The notes under the pieces were generated by a model, which saw only the letters and a program-made list of their open reading frames with translations, was not told the origin of the DNA and ran no database searches. From positions 3,162,001 through 3,226,000 of the forward strand of contig OZ241860.1 in assembly GCA_965203195.1 (NCBI GenBank): 64,000 bases of DNA, given 5' to 3'. The position numbers and the translations under genes were made by a program. Shown here piece by piece: positions 1 to 9,069 of the stretch (positions are counted from its first letter, which is position 1; every line of letters starts with the position of its first letter). The DNA is from Bin87 sp965203195. Its GTDB lineage: Bacteria > Chloroflexota > Dehalococcoidia > Lucifugimonadales > UBA3495.

Positions 1-1375
1 TGGTCGCCGCCGGCGGCGCGGACGGGCTGGCCGGGGCCGGGGGGATGCGGGGGCGGCGGGCGAACAGGAAGCAGACGCCGCCGGCGTAGTTGCAGGCCGC
101 CAGGGTCAGAAAGGCGATGGTGTAGGAACCCTGCCAGTCGTACATATAGCCGGCGAAGGGGCTGGAAATCAGCAGCAGCCCGTTCATCGGTATGGTGCTG
201 ATGCCCAGGATTTTGCCGAAGCTGCCCCGTCCGAAGTATTCGCCCCGTATGGATGTGGTCAGCGGGTTGCGGCCCCCGAAGCCGATGCCGAAAATCACGG
301 CAAATGTGTAGAACATCCACAGGTCGGAGCTGAAGGTGAGCAGCACCACGGCGCTGGCCTGTATGGTGGTGAATACGAACAGGCCGATGCGTTTGGGGAA
401 GCGGTCGCCCACATAGCCGCCCAGGGGCTGGGAGAACATTGAGACCAGGGTGTAGAGGATGACGATGGTGCCGGCGTAGGGTTCCAGGCCGGCATCCTTG
501 AGCAGCAGGCCCAGGTGGGTAAAGATGGCCAGGATGATCATACTGGTCATGCCGTGTCCGATGGCGATGAGCCAGAAGGCGGAGGTGCGGACAGCCTGCT
601 GGGCGGTAAGTCCCTGGGCCTGGGCGGCGGCGCGGGGGCCGCGGACGGAAGGGGCGGCGGCGCCGTCCGGGTACAGGCCCATATCCTCGGGGCGGTTGCG
701 GATAACCAGGGACAGGGGCAGCGCGGCGGCGAAAACCACCAGCGCCAGCGCCAGGGCCACGTTTTCCCAGCCCAGGACATAGCCAATCCGCAGGGTCTGC
801 TCGGTAAAGGGAATGCCGATGCTGCCGTTGATGCCCAGGTCGATGAGGGGGATGACCAGCAGGGCGCCGCCGCGGCTCATGAAGTTGGCCCAGCCCATCG
901 CGGAGGCCATCCGGCGGGAGAACCAGTTGTTGATGGTGGTCATCATCGGCACCCAGCTGCCGATGCCCTGCCCCAGGGCCATCACCATATAGGCGAAGTA
1001 GAACATATACAGCGGGGCGACGGGCCAGAAGCCGGCGTCGATCTGCCAGAAGAAGAGGAAGCCCACGCCGAGGATGAGGAAGCCGACCAGCACCATCCGG
1101 CGTCCGCCCAGTTTGTCGGTGAGGTAGCCTTCAATGGGGCCCATCAGCCCGCCTTCAATACGGGTGAGGGTCAAGGCCAGGGACAGCTGGCCGCGGGGCC
1201 ACATAAAGTGCTTCTCCAGCGCCACGGCCCACAGGGTCATGGCGTGGAACAGGGGCACGGTGGCGATGGTCATCACAAAGCCGGTGGCGATGACGATGTA
1301 CCAGCCATAGTAGATTTTGGGCCGGCGGGAGCCGGCCGGCGGCGGCGCAGCGGCGGCGGGAGCAGGGTCAGTCAT
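1..1375 (-). CDS. MFS permease (3' end beyond window)
   Basis: Continuous open frame of 458 codons from the ATG at 1375 to the window edge, so the C-terminus is missing. After a Pro/Ala-rich cytosolic tail the protein enters a first membrane segment around residues 22-45 (YYGWYIVIATGFVMTIATVP). It shows the MFS loop 2-3 pattern GYLTDKLGGRR near residue 85, and a second copy of that motif type (GGYVGDRFPKR) after the central loop, as expected for the two six-helix halves. The overall pattern resembles OFA/monocarboxylate-type major facilitator permeases. Substrate cannot be deduced. The gene stands alone; the next gene upstream is nearly 1 kb away. The frame was derived by translating the complementary strand directly. 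Confidence 0.85.
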   Translation of the reverse strand, partial: MTDPAPAAAAPPPAGSRRPKIYYGWYIVIATGFVMTIATVPLFHAMTLWAVALEKHFMWPRGQLSLALTLTRIEGGLMGPIEGYLTDKLGGRRMVLVGFLILGVGFLFFWQIDAGFWPVAPLYMFYFAYMVMALGQGIGSWVPMMTTINNWFSRRMASAMGWANFMSRGGALLVIPLIDLGINGSIGIPFTEQTLRIGYVLGWENVALALALVVFAAALPLSLVIRNRPEDMGLYPDGAAAPSVRGPRAAAQAQGLTAQQAVRTSAFWLIAIGHGMTSMIILAIFTHLGLLLKDAGLEPYAGTIVILYTLVSMFSQPLGGYVGDRFPKRIGLFVFTTIQASAVVLLTFSSDLWMFYTFAVIFGIGFGGRNPLTTSIRGEYFGRGSFGKILGISTIPMNGLLLISSPFAGYMYDWQGSYTIAFLTLAACNYAGGVCFLFARRPRIPPAPASPSAPPAAT

Positions 1376-2351
1376 AACGGGCCAGGCAAAAGGCAAGGGG
1401 CGCGCAACCGGGGTCGGCCGCGCGCCGCCTATTTTACGCCCCCGGCGAATATGGGGGCAAGGCATATTATGTAATAGGCAGTATCATAAGATGGCACCGG
1501 CGTCCGGGAGACGCGGGCGGCACTCGAGGAAGTTCCGGCTACGGAATAGCGGCGGGCGGGTGGTGGCAAGGCGGTTATCATTGGAAGGCGGCTCCTTTCC
1601 GGTGGGGCAGGCGATTGGCGATTGGTGGTTAGCGATTGAAAGTTGACGGGTAGTTGACGGGTGATGAGGGACACCGGGGGGTTGTCCGGGCGGCCGGATT
1701 CCAGGTTGTCGGCGCTACGGCCTGAGAGCGTAACGCGTGAGTTTCGTCCTAGTTTTCCGTGTCCCGGACGGACTTACGGCAAGCAAGAACAGGTTCAGGG
1801 CCTGCTCCGTCAAGCCGGTTGGGTCATCCGGCACGGCACGGTGGTGACACCCGCTGGCTGGCGCAGAACTACACGGGCCGTACAAGTCATACAGCGACGA
1901 AGCAGGACCAGCTGCATAGTGAATTCCGACAAGGGTTAGGCCGTTTCCTGGCGGGCCGGCCAGCCCGAAACTTTCCCCCGGTGTGGGTGTGATGCGGTTG
2001 GTAGGCCGGTGGGCGCCGCTGGCCAGCGGCGCCCACGCAGCCATTTCGATAGCGTGACGCGATTGAGTGCTCGTCGGTCGGTGGACAGGGTTGTCCGGTT
2101 GGGTCGACACGAAAGCGGGCCGTTTGCCGCCGGGCTGCCCGTCGCGCGCCGGGCGTGGTGGCGATGGCAGCCGGAGTAGCGCGCTAGAAAGCTGCCGGCG
2201 GCAGGGCTGCTTTACCCGTGTATCAGGGTAATGGACAGGTGTTCAGAGGCGCAAGGGGCGGGTTGTCATTAATCGGCGGCCAATTTTAAATCCGGGCGGG
2301 CGGATTGGGCGCCGGCGGGTTTGACCGGCGGCCGGCAGGCAGGGCCAGGGC
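1376..2351. other. Long intergenic region, no recognisable gene
   Basis: About 980 bp between the edge MFS gene and the SDR at 2352. Short open frames exist on both strands (the longest about 130 codons on the minus strand at 1715-2110), but none has a ribosome binding site or a sequence I recognise. The only distinct structure is the 28-nt perfect palindrome at 2009-2036. It may hold decayed sequence. Confidence 0.5.
2009..2036. repeat. 28-nt perfect palindrome
   Basis: Two uninterrupted 14-bp arms beginning GTGGGCGCCGCTGG pair with no loop. There is no T-run on either side, so it is not a typical intrinsic terminator. It sits in the middle of a non-coding stretch; function unknown. Confidence 0.6.
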
Positions 2352-3095
2352 TTACAGCCGCATTCGCTTGAAAACCGGCTCCGGTATGGCCCGCACTGCG
2401 AACATAATGGGGCGCCAGATGGGTTTGACATAGATGACATCGCGGCGGCGGGCGATGCCCCTGGCCACGGCGTCGGCTACCTGCTCCGGGGTGGCCGTCA
2501 GGCGGGGGGGCAGCGCCATGCCGTCGGTCATCCTGGTGCGTACAAAGCCGGGGTTGACGGTCATTATGTGAACGCCCGACGGGGCCAGCCGGTTGCGCAG
2601 CCCGGACAGGAAGGCGGTCAGGCCGGCTTTGGCGGAGCCGTACACATAGTTGGAGCCGCGCCCCCGTTCCCCGGCCACGGAGCTGACGCCCACCAGGACG
2701 CCGTGTCCGCGCCGGGCGAATTCCTCGGCCAGGGCGCCCAGCAGGAGCGCCGGCCCCAGGTAGTTGGTGCGCATCACGCGTTCCGCTGCCGCCGGGTCGC
2801 GCTGGCTTTCGTCCTGGCTGCCGAGAAGGCCGACCACGCAGACGGCGACGTCGGGCCGGGGTTCCAGGTCGGCGAGAAAGGCAATGCCGCCGTGTTCGTC
2901 CAGCACGTCGCAGGGATGGACGGTCACGGCGGCTTCCAGACGCACCCGCAGATCCCGGGCTTCCCGTTCCAGGCGCTGGGGGCTGCGCCCGGCCAGTTGC
3001 AGGGCGTAGCCGTCGCCGGCCAGGCGGCGGGCGATGGCGCGCCCGATGTCGGAGGTGGCGCCGATTATCAGCGCCGTTTGCCGGTGGGTGGTCAT
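2352..3095 (-). CDS. SDR oxidoreductase, DprE2-like
   Basis: 247-residue short-chain dehydrogenase starting at the ATG at 3095. The NAD(P)-binding glycine motif is GATSDIGRAIA near the N-terminus and the catalytic YxxxK appears as YGSAK in NYVYGSAKAG. The C-terminal region (VIYVKPIWRPIMFAVRAIPE) is typical of the decaprenylphosphoryl-2-keto-ribose reductase (DprE2) branch. The FAD oxidase gene immediately upstream (69 bp gap) looks like DprE1, and in actinobacteria the two enzymes epimerise polyprenyl-phosphoribose to polyprenyl-phosphoarabinose. The pairing is the main evidence for this role. A generic SDR is the alternative. Confidence 0.8.
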   Translation of the reverse strand: MTTHRQTALIIGATSDIGRAIARRLAGDGYALQLAGRSPQRLEREARDLRVRLEAAVTVHPCDVLDEHGGIAFLADLEPRPDVAVCVVGLLGSQDESQRDPAAAERVMRTNYLGPALLLGALAEEFARRGHGVLVGVSSVAGERGRGSNYVYGSAKAGLTAFLSGLRNRLAPSGVHIMTVNPGFVRTRMTDGMALPPRLTATPEQVADAVARGIARRRDVIYVKPIWRPIMFAVRAIPEPVFKRMRL

Positions 3096-3163
3096 TGCGA
3101 TGCCGCCAATGGTTAATCGTCGGTCGTCAAATGCCGGCGTCAACTGCCGGCCGGTTTGGGCGC

Positions 3164-4690
3164 TTACAGTTGCAGCCGCCGGGCCAGGGCGGAGGTGAAG
3201 CGTTCCGGGGTTCCGTTCCAGCGGGCCCGCGTGGCCTGGAAGTCGGGCAGCCGGGGGTAGCCCTGCCGTACGCGTTCCGGGGCGGCGGCGGCGTCCTTGG
3301 CGAGATAGACCCGTCCGCCGTGGGCGTGGGCGATGTCGTCCAGTTCCGCCAGCAGGGCCAGGGTGTCGGGGCCGCCGGGGAAGTCCAGCGCCAGGGTGTA
3401 GCCGGGCATAGGGAACGACATCAGGCCGCCGCCGGCGGGGCCGAATCGTTTCAGCACACCCAGGAAGGGGCCGGGCCCGGTTCGGGCGGCCCGTTGCAGC
3501 AGCAAGACCAGGGCGCGGGGGCTCTCGGCTTCGGGCAGGGCGCATTGATACTGCACCAGGCCCCGGCGTCCGTAGAGGCGGTTCCAGTTTGCGATACCGT
3601 CCAGGGGAAAGAAAAAGGGGGCGAAATGGACGATGCGGGCGGCGGTTTCCGTTGGGGGCGTTTTGGGGGCGCGCCGGTAGCGCAGGGCATTGTACAGCCG
3701 GAGGGCCGGGCGGTTGAGCAAGGTGGAGGGCGCCCGGGCGGGCACCGTCAGGCGGGGGCGCGGCGCCGGCGGCAAGGGGTTCGGCGCCAGCGCCGCCGGC
3801 AGGTCGCTGCGCTCCAGAATCTGCCCGGATGACACCAGGCCGCGCCCCAGTTTGGCGCCCCGGGCCAGACAATCCACCCAGGCGGCGCGGTAAGGCAGAC
3901 GGGCGTCGGCGCCGGGAGAGGCCAGCAGGGCCATTATTTCGTCCAGGTCGCGGGCGGCGACGGTCTGCTCGCCGACGTAGGCGGTTGCGATGGGCATCAG
4001 ACGGAAGGTTGCGGTGAGGATGACGCCGGTCAGTCCCATGCCGCCGATGGTGGCGTGGAACAGGTCGGGGTGGGCCGTGGGGCTGCATCTGCGGACGAGG
4101 CCGTCGCCAGCGGCCAGGGTCAGCGACTCCAGATGAGCGCCGAAGGAGCCGGCCACAGGATGATTTTTGCCGTGTACGTCGGCGGCGATCATCCCGCCTA
4201 CGGTGACGAATCTGGTGCCGGGCGCCACCGGAGGGAACCAGCCGCGAGGGACAAAGATGTCCAGAATGTCGGACAGAAGCGCGCCGGCTTCACAGGTGAG
4301 GCGTCCGGTGGCGGGGTCGAAGTCCAGCATCCGGTTCATTGCCGGCATATTGAGGGTCAAGCCGGGGTTGAGGGCGGCGTCGCCGTAGGAACGGCCGTTG
4401 CCGCGCGGGATGAGGGTGGGTTCCCGCTGCATCAGGGCGGGCAGATCCTCCGTCCGGCGCAGCTCCGCCACGCGGCAGCGCCGGACGGGGTAGCGTCCCC
4501 AGCCGGAGAGGATGGTGCTGCCGGCGGGGATGCCGGGGGCCGGGATGGCATCGCCGGGGATGTCATCATCACCGGGGATGCCATCGTTGGGGATGTCATC
4601 GCCGGGTATGCCATCATTATTGGAGATGCCGCCGGGCAGGGCGTTGGCGGGCGAAAGTGTGCCGGGCGCGTGGGGGGGCATAGCGACCAT
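3164..4690 (-). CDS. FAD-linked oxidase, DprE1-like
   Basis: 508 residues if started at the ATG at 4690; another ATG lies three codons downstream. The FAD-binding (PCMH-type) domain is recognisable from RGNGRSYGDAALNPG near residue 95 and GGMIAADVHGKNHP near residue 170. The latter resembles the region around the flavin-linking part of DprE1. The C-terminal half matches the sugar-lipid oxidase type (D-arabinono-1,4-lactone-oxidase-like). It is proposed to oxidise polyprenyl-phosphoribose, with the downstream SDR completing the epimerisation. The first 55 residues are unusual: a degenerate repeat of PGDDIP/NDGIP units encoded by a short tandem DNA repeat (about 4515-4640), probably a disordered extension or sequence upstream of the true start. 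Confidence 0.8.
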   Translation of the reverse strand: MVAMPPHAPGTLSPANALPGGISNNDGIPGDDIPNDGIPGDDDIPGDAIPAPGIPAGSTILSGWGRYPVRRCRVAELRRTEDLPALMQREPTLIPRGNGRSYGDAALNPGLTLNMPAMNRMLDFDPATGRLTCEAGALLSDILDIFVPRGWFPPVAPGTRFVTVGGMIAADVHGKNHPVAGSFGAHLESLTLAAGDGLVRRCSPTAHPDLFHATIGGMGLTGVILTATFRLMPIATAYVGEQTVAARDLDEIMALLASPGADARLPYRAAWVDCLARGAKLGRGLVSSGQILERSDLPAALAPNPLPPAPRPRLTVPARAPSTLLNRPALRLYNALRYRRAPKTPPTETAARIVHFAPFFFPLDGIANWNRLYGRRGLVQYQCALPEAESPRALVLLLQRAARTGPGPFLGVLKRFGPAGGGLMSFPMPGYTLALDFPGGPDTLALLAELDDIAHAHGGRVYLAKDAAAAPERVRQGYPRLPDFQATRARWNGTPERFTSALARRLQL

Positions 4691-4722
4691 ATCGGAGGCG
4701 TTCCTTCCCGGGGGTTCGGACG

Positions 4723-6219
4723 CTATTCGGCGGGGGCGGGCGTGGAGGCGGGGGCAGCCGAGGCGGCGGCGGCCGGCTGGCCGGCGCGGTGGGTGGGCAG
4801 GGCGGACAGGGCCATTGCGGTTAGCACGGAACCCATCATCGTGAAGAAGGCATACTTGAGGCCGAGGGTGAAAGCGGCGCCCACGCCGCTGCCGGCGCTG
4901 ACGCCGCGCACGGCGTCCAGGCTGGGTTCGTGGCCCAGGGCACCCATAGTGGCCGTTACGATGGCGGTGGCCACGGCCACGCTGATGACATTGCCGCCGT
5001 TGCGGATGAGGTTGAGCAGGGCGGAAATGACGCCGTGTCTTTCCCGCTCCACCGCGCTCAATATGGAGCTGGAGTTGGGGGAGTAGAACAGACCCATTCC
5101 GCTGTTAGTGAGCATCAGGGCGCCGATGACATGGAACAGGGACGAGTCGGGGGACAGCTGGGACAAGATGGCGATGCCCGTAGCGGAGGAGGCCAGGCCG
5201 CCCACGGTAAAGGGGCGCCAGCCGTAGCGGTCCGAAAGGCGTCCGCTCAAGGGCCCCAGCAGGGCCATGCACAGGGCGCCGGGCACCACGGCCAGGCCGG
5301 CGGTGGACGGGCTGTATCCCAGCACATTTTGCAGGTAGAAAGGGGTCATAAAGAGGATGGCGGAGCTGCCCATAAAGGTGAGGAAGTTGGCGGCGGCGCC
5401 TTGGGCGAAGTTGCGGCGCCGGAACAGCCGCAGTTCCAGCATCGGGCTGGCGCAGCGCAGTTCCCATCGGATGAAGGCGGCCAGCAGGATGGCGAAGCCG
5501 GCGGTGGCGGCCAGTATGGGCGGGGAAGTCCAGCCGGCGCGGTGGGCGTTGGAGATGCCCAGCAGCAGGGCCAGCAGCGCCGTTGAGGAGAGGACGGCGC
5601 CCAGCCAGTCGAAGCGTTCCGGCCGGACGCGGCGGTTGTCGTCCTGGCCGGCGATCACCAGCAGGGTCAAGGCGGCGCTGACCAGCACCAGGGGCACGGT
5701 GGCGAAGAAAACGGCGCGCCAGCCGAAAGCGTCCACCAGAAAGCCGCCGGTGGCCGGGCCGGCCACGGCGCCGGCGCCGACCATAGTCATAATCATGCCG
5801 ATGGCCTTGCCGCGCTCGGTGGGCGGGAAGGCGGCAATGACGATGGCCATGCCGGTGCCTTGCGTCATGGCGGCGCCGGCGCCCTGCACGATGCGGGCCA
5901 GGGTGAGCAGGCCCAGGTCGGCGGCGAAGCCGGCGCACAGGGAACCGACAATCAGCGTCAGCGACCCGATGAGGTACACCCGCCTAGCGCCGATGAGGTC
6001 GGCCAGGCGTCCCATGGGCAGCAACAGGGCGATGACGGTCATCGCAAAGCCGATGACCAGCCACTGGACGCCGGGGATGTCGGTGCGGAAGTAGCCGGCG
6101 ATGGAGGGCAGGGCCACGCCCACGCTGCCGTGGTCCACCACGGAGGCGAAGGTGCCTACGGCCATGGCGGCGAAGGCGTACCACTTGTAGCGGGGGCTGC
6201 GGGCCAGGGCGGCAATCAC
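4723..6219 (-). CDS. MFS permease, DHA2 (EmrB/QacA) type
   Basis: 498 residues starting at a GTG (6219). The sequence has the 14-helix drug:H+ antiporter pattern: motif A GRLADLIGARR after helix 2, the antiporter motif C region GAGAVAGPATGGFLVD in helix 5, and a second GRLSDRYGWR after the central helices. It probably exports a hydrophobic compound. It lies 32 bp upstream of the DprE1-like gene on the same strand, so co-transcription is likely. A role in moving a lipid-linked intermediate is possible but unsupported. The C-terminal tail is Ala/Pro-rich and low complexity. Confidence 0.85.
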   Translation of the reverse strand: MIAALARSPRYKWYAFAAMAVGTFASVVDHGSVGVALPSIAGYFRTDIPGVQWLVIGFAMTVIALLLPMGRLADLIGARRVYLIGSLTLIVGSLCAGFAADLGLLTLARIVQGAGAAMTQGTGMAIVIAAFPPTERGKAIGMIMTMVGAGAVAGPATGGFLVDAFGWRAVFFATVPLVLVSAALTLLVIAGQDDNRRVRPERFDWLGAVLSSTALLALLLGISNAHRAGWTSPPILAATAGFAILLAAFIRWELRCASPMLELRLFRRRNFAQGAAANFLTFMGSSAILFMTPFYLQNVLGYSPSTAGLAVVPGALCMALLGPLSGRLSDRYGWRPFTVGGLASSATGIAILSQLSPDSSLFHVIGALMLTNSGMGLFYSPNSSSILSAVERERHGVISALLNLIRNGGNVISVAVATAIVTATMGALGHEPSLDAVRGVSAGSGVGAAFTLGLKYAFFTMMGSVLTAMALSALPTHRAGQPAAAASAAPASTPAPAE

Positions 6220-6729
6220 GAGGCTGCCCTTGACCTGACGGGGGCGGCAAAGTCGGGCTTTTCCGGTTTCGGTGCGGCGGCTGGCTGGGCTGGCATCGGC
6301 AATCCTCCCGCTTTCTATTTTAGCGCCGGCCGGCGGGGATAAACCGCCGAGCGGGGGTTGGTTGCGGGGGAATTATCGCCGCCGGCAAGGAGAGGCGGGC
6401 GATGCGGAAAGGGGGCCGGCGGCGGCTTTGTCGTCGTCCGTGGCCCGGCTCTGCGGCCCGGCGGCCCGGCGGTGTGGTATGATAGGCGCCGCAACTGCGC
6501 CTGGCGACGGCAGCGTTTCCGGTCCGGCGGTTCCGCCGCAAGCCCGTGGCGCCAGCGCCGGCCGGAGTCAACCGGAAACGCCCGGATGCCGGCGCTGGCC
6601 GGGATAGCGGGTAAAGATCAAACCACCCGACCGGGAATGCTGCGCTTGGCGCGGACGGCAATTGACGGGCCGCCGTTGTGATGCCGTCAAAAAGATGGCC
6701 GCGCCGATCGGACAGGAGAGGATGCGCTG
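6220..6729. other. Divergent intergenic region with GC hairpin
   Basis: About 510 bp between divergently transcribed genes, so it should hold promoters for both. An 11-bp inverted repeat (GCCAGCGCCGG / CCGGCGCTGGC) lies around 6550-6598. It is followed by a CAAACCACCCGACCGG segment that resembles sequence beside the hairpin downstream of amt (10593-10602). No gene is seen. Confidence 0.4.
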
Positions 6730-8322
6730 ATGACTACGACTACCCACGCCCATTCGCCAGGAGCTGTCAACCCGGCAGCCGGCATTGCCAACCCTTCGTC
6801 CAGCGCCGGCAACCCGACATCCGCTGCTACCAACCCGGCCGCCGGCGTTGCCAACCAGCCATCCGCTGCCACCAGCCTGTCATCTGCTGTCGCCGGGGTT
6901 GCTGATGCGGCCGGGGAGGAGCGGGCGCTTTTGGCGCATCTGCTGCGGCGGGCGGGGTTCGGGGCCACGCCGGCGGAGCTGGACGCGGCGGTCAGGCGTG
7001 GGTACGATGCCACCGTGGCGTGGCTGCTGCACCCGGAGCGGCAGCCGGCGGCGGACGAGGACATCATTGAGCGGTACTACATTGACTGGAAAGAGAGCCG
7101 CAACATTGAAGGGGCGCTCACGGAGACGGTGTACCGGATGAATGTCAACGCGGGCCGCCGTCCGTTGCCGGAAAAGATCGCCCTGTTCTGGCATGGGGTG
7201 TTCGCCACGGGGCTGGCGAAGGTGCTGCACGAAAAGACGATGCTCAACCAGATTGATCTGTTCCGGCAGTACGGGCTGGGCAGTTTTCAGACGCTGCTGA
7301 TGCAGGTGGCGCGGGATCCGGCGATGATTTTCTGGCTGGACAATAATTTCAATCACAAGGGGGCGATCAACGAGAACTGGGGGCGCGAGCTGCTGGAGCT
7401 GTTCGCCATGGGCGTGGGCATGGACGGGAAGGCGAATTATACGGAGGATGATGTTCAGGAGGCGGCGCGGGCCTTTACGGGGTGGACGATTGACGATGAC
7501 AATGTGGCGAGCATTCCCTACGGGAAGATGCCCTGGAGGTTCCGGTATGACGCCGCGGATCACGATGACGGGGTGAAGGCGTTTCTGGGGGAGAGGGGCA
7601 ATTTCAACGGGGACGACATTATCGCCATCATCTGCCGGCAGCGGGCGACGGCGCGGTTTGTGAGCCGGCATCTGTACAACTTTTTTGTGGCGGACGATGT
7701 TCCCGTGCCGGCGTGGCAGGATACGCCGCCGGCGGATCCGGAGGCCATCGCGCGGCTGGAGGCGGAGTATTTTCGTTCCGGGTATGACATCGGGGCGATG
7801 CTGCGTCTGATGTTCACGGCGGACTTTTTCAAGGCGCCGGGAGCGCGTTTCGCGCGGGTGAAAAGCCCGGCCGAGGTGGTAGTGGGTACGCTGCATCTGG
7901 TGGGGGCGTTCAAGTTCCCGCAGACGGGGATTATGGAGGCGGCGCTGGAGTGCCGGTATATGAACCAGGATTTGCTGAACCCGCCGTCGGTGGAGGGCTG
8001 GCACACGGGGAAGGAGTGGATTGACAGCGGCAGCATGGTGGAGCGGATCAATTTTGTGGCCGACGAGCTGGGCAACGGGGCGCGCCCCGGCGTGAGCGAT
8101 ATGGTGAGGCGGCTGACCGGGGATGGCGGCGCGGGGCGGTCGGGGGCGGAGCTGGTGGACGGCTGCCTGGAGCTGCTGGGGTGTTATGCGCTGCGGGAGG
8201 ACAACCGGGCGGCGCTGATCGGGCAGGCGGAGGGGCTGCTGGCGGGCGGGGCGCCGGCGGAGGCGGTTGCGCTCAATGTTCTGCGGATGATTGGGGCCAC
8301 GCGGGAGTACCAGTTCGCCTAG
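6730..8322 (+). CDS. DUF1800 family protein
   Basis: 530 residues with a strong ribosome binding site (AGGAGAGG) upstream. From about residue 60 it follows the DUF1800 pattern: LLAHLLRRAGFG near the start, LFWHGVFATG, the conserved WGRELLELFAMGVG, and FTGWTID followed by a lipid-like C-terminal helical region. Family members are usually about 450-550 aa, often exported, and usually paired with a DUF1501 gene; no DUF1501 gene is present here. Function is not established. The first 60 residues are low complexity, built from NPAAG/NPSS/NPTS repeats, with no clear signal peptide. Confidence 0.9.
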   Translation: MTTTTHAHSPGAVNPAAGIANPSSSAGNPTSAATNPAAGVANQPSAATSLSSAVAGVADAAGEERALLAHLLRRAGFGATPAELDAAVRRGYDATVAWLLHPERQPAADEDIIERYYIDWKESRNIEGALTETVYRMNVNAGRRPLPEKIALFWHGVFATGLAKVLHEKTMLNQIDLFRQYGLGSFQTLLMQVARDPAMIFWLDNNFNHKGAINENWGRELLELFAMGVGMDGKANYTEDDVQEAARAFTGWTIDDDNVASIPYGKMPWRFRYDAADHDDGVKAFLGERGNFNGDDIIAIICRQRATARFVSRHLYNFFVADDVPVPAWQDTPPADPEAIARLEAEYFRSGYDIGAMLRLMFTADFFKAPGARFARVKSPAEVVVGTLHLVGAFKFPQTGIMEAALECRYMNQDLLNPPSVEGWHTGKEWIDSGSMVERINFVADELGNGARPGVSDMVRRLTGDGGAGRSGAELVDGCLELLGCYALREDNRAALIGQAEGLLAGGAPAEAVALNVLRMIGATREYQFA

Positions 8323-8510
8323 CCGGACGACGGGGCGGAAGCGGAGGCGACGGCGGGGGCGGCAGATGCGGCGGTTTGGCGTGACAAGTCGCCCGTTCCG
8401 GGGCTGGGGATAGTTTGCCAATTGCGGCGCAATCCTTTAAAATTGCCGCCGCTACGCCGGGCCGCCTTTGGGGGCCGGCGCGGTAACCTTGGCCACAGGA
8501 GCAACGTTTT

Positions 8511-8948
8511 ATGCAATCCGGCAACATCGTCAACCTTCACATTGCGCGCGTCAAGGGCGCTCCGTCCGACCCGGTGGATACGGCCCGGGCGATTTCCGCC
8601 GAGGGGCTGGAGGGGGATCGCAGCCGCAATCCCCGCAACCTGCGCCAGGTGCTGGTGATGGATCAGGAGACCCTGGAGCGGCACGGGCTGGAGGCGGGGC
8701 AGGTGAAGGAGAACATCACGGTGACCGGCCTGGACCTGACGCAGGCCAGGCAGGGGAATGTTTTTTTCATTGGCAAGGAGGACGCGCCGGTTACGCTGGA
8801 GGTTACCGGGGACTGCGCGCCCTGCCAGAAGATGGATGCCCTGATACCCGGCCTGCGGGCGGAGCTGGAAGGGCGGCGGGGCATACTTACGGTGGTGCTC
8901 CAGGGCGGCGAAATCAGGGTTGGCGACGCCATTCGGCTGGAACCCTAA
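8511..8948 (+). CDS. MOSC domain protein
   Basis: 145 residues, close to a stand-alone MOSC domain, with AGGAG nine bases before the ATG. It shows GLEGDRS near residue 32, ENITVTGLDL in the middle, and the conserved cysteine in GDCAPCQKMD near residue 104. MOSC domains bind or transfer sulfur to molybdenum cofactor and occur in sulfurases and N-hydroxylated-compound reductases. It has no molybdoenzyme neighbour; the only one in the window is at 60840. Confidence 0.85.
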   Translation: MQSGNIVNLHIARVKGAPSDPVDTARAISAEGLEGDRSRNPRNLRQVLVMDQETLERHGLEAGQVKENITVTGLDLTQARQGNVFFIGKEDAPVTLEVTGDCAPCQKMDALIPGLRAELEGRRGILTVVLQGGEIRVGDAIRLEP

Positions 8949-9069
8949 CCCGTCCGGAACTTTAACGCAGGCATTCCAACGGTTCGGTGGCTGACTTCGT
9001 GCTCCCGCCTGCCGTGTTCTGGCGCCTGTCATGTTCGCACACATTGCTTCCAACAGGAGAAAGCAGCAG

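Noticed and set aside
515..1474. 319-codon frame on the plus strand at the left edge
   Set aside because: Antisense to the MFS permease; Gly/His-rich composition and no ribosome binding site.
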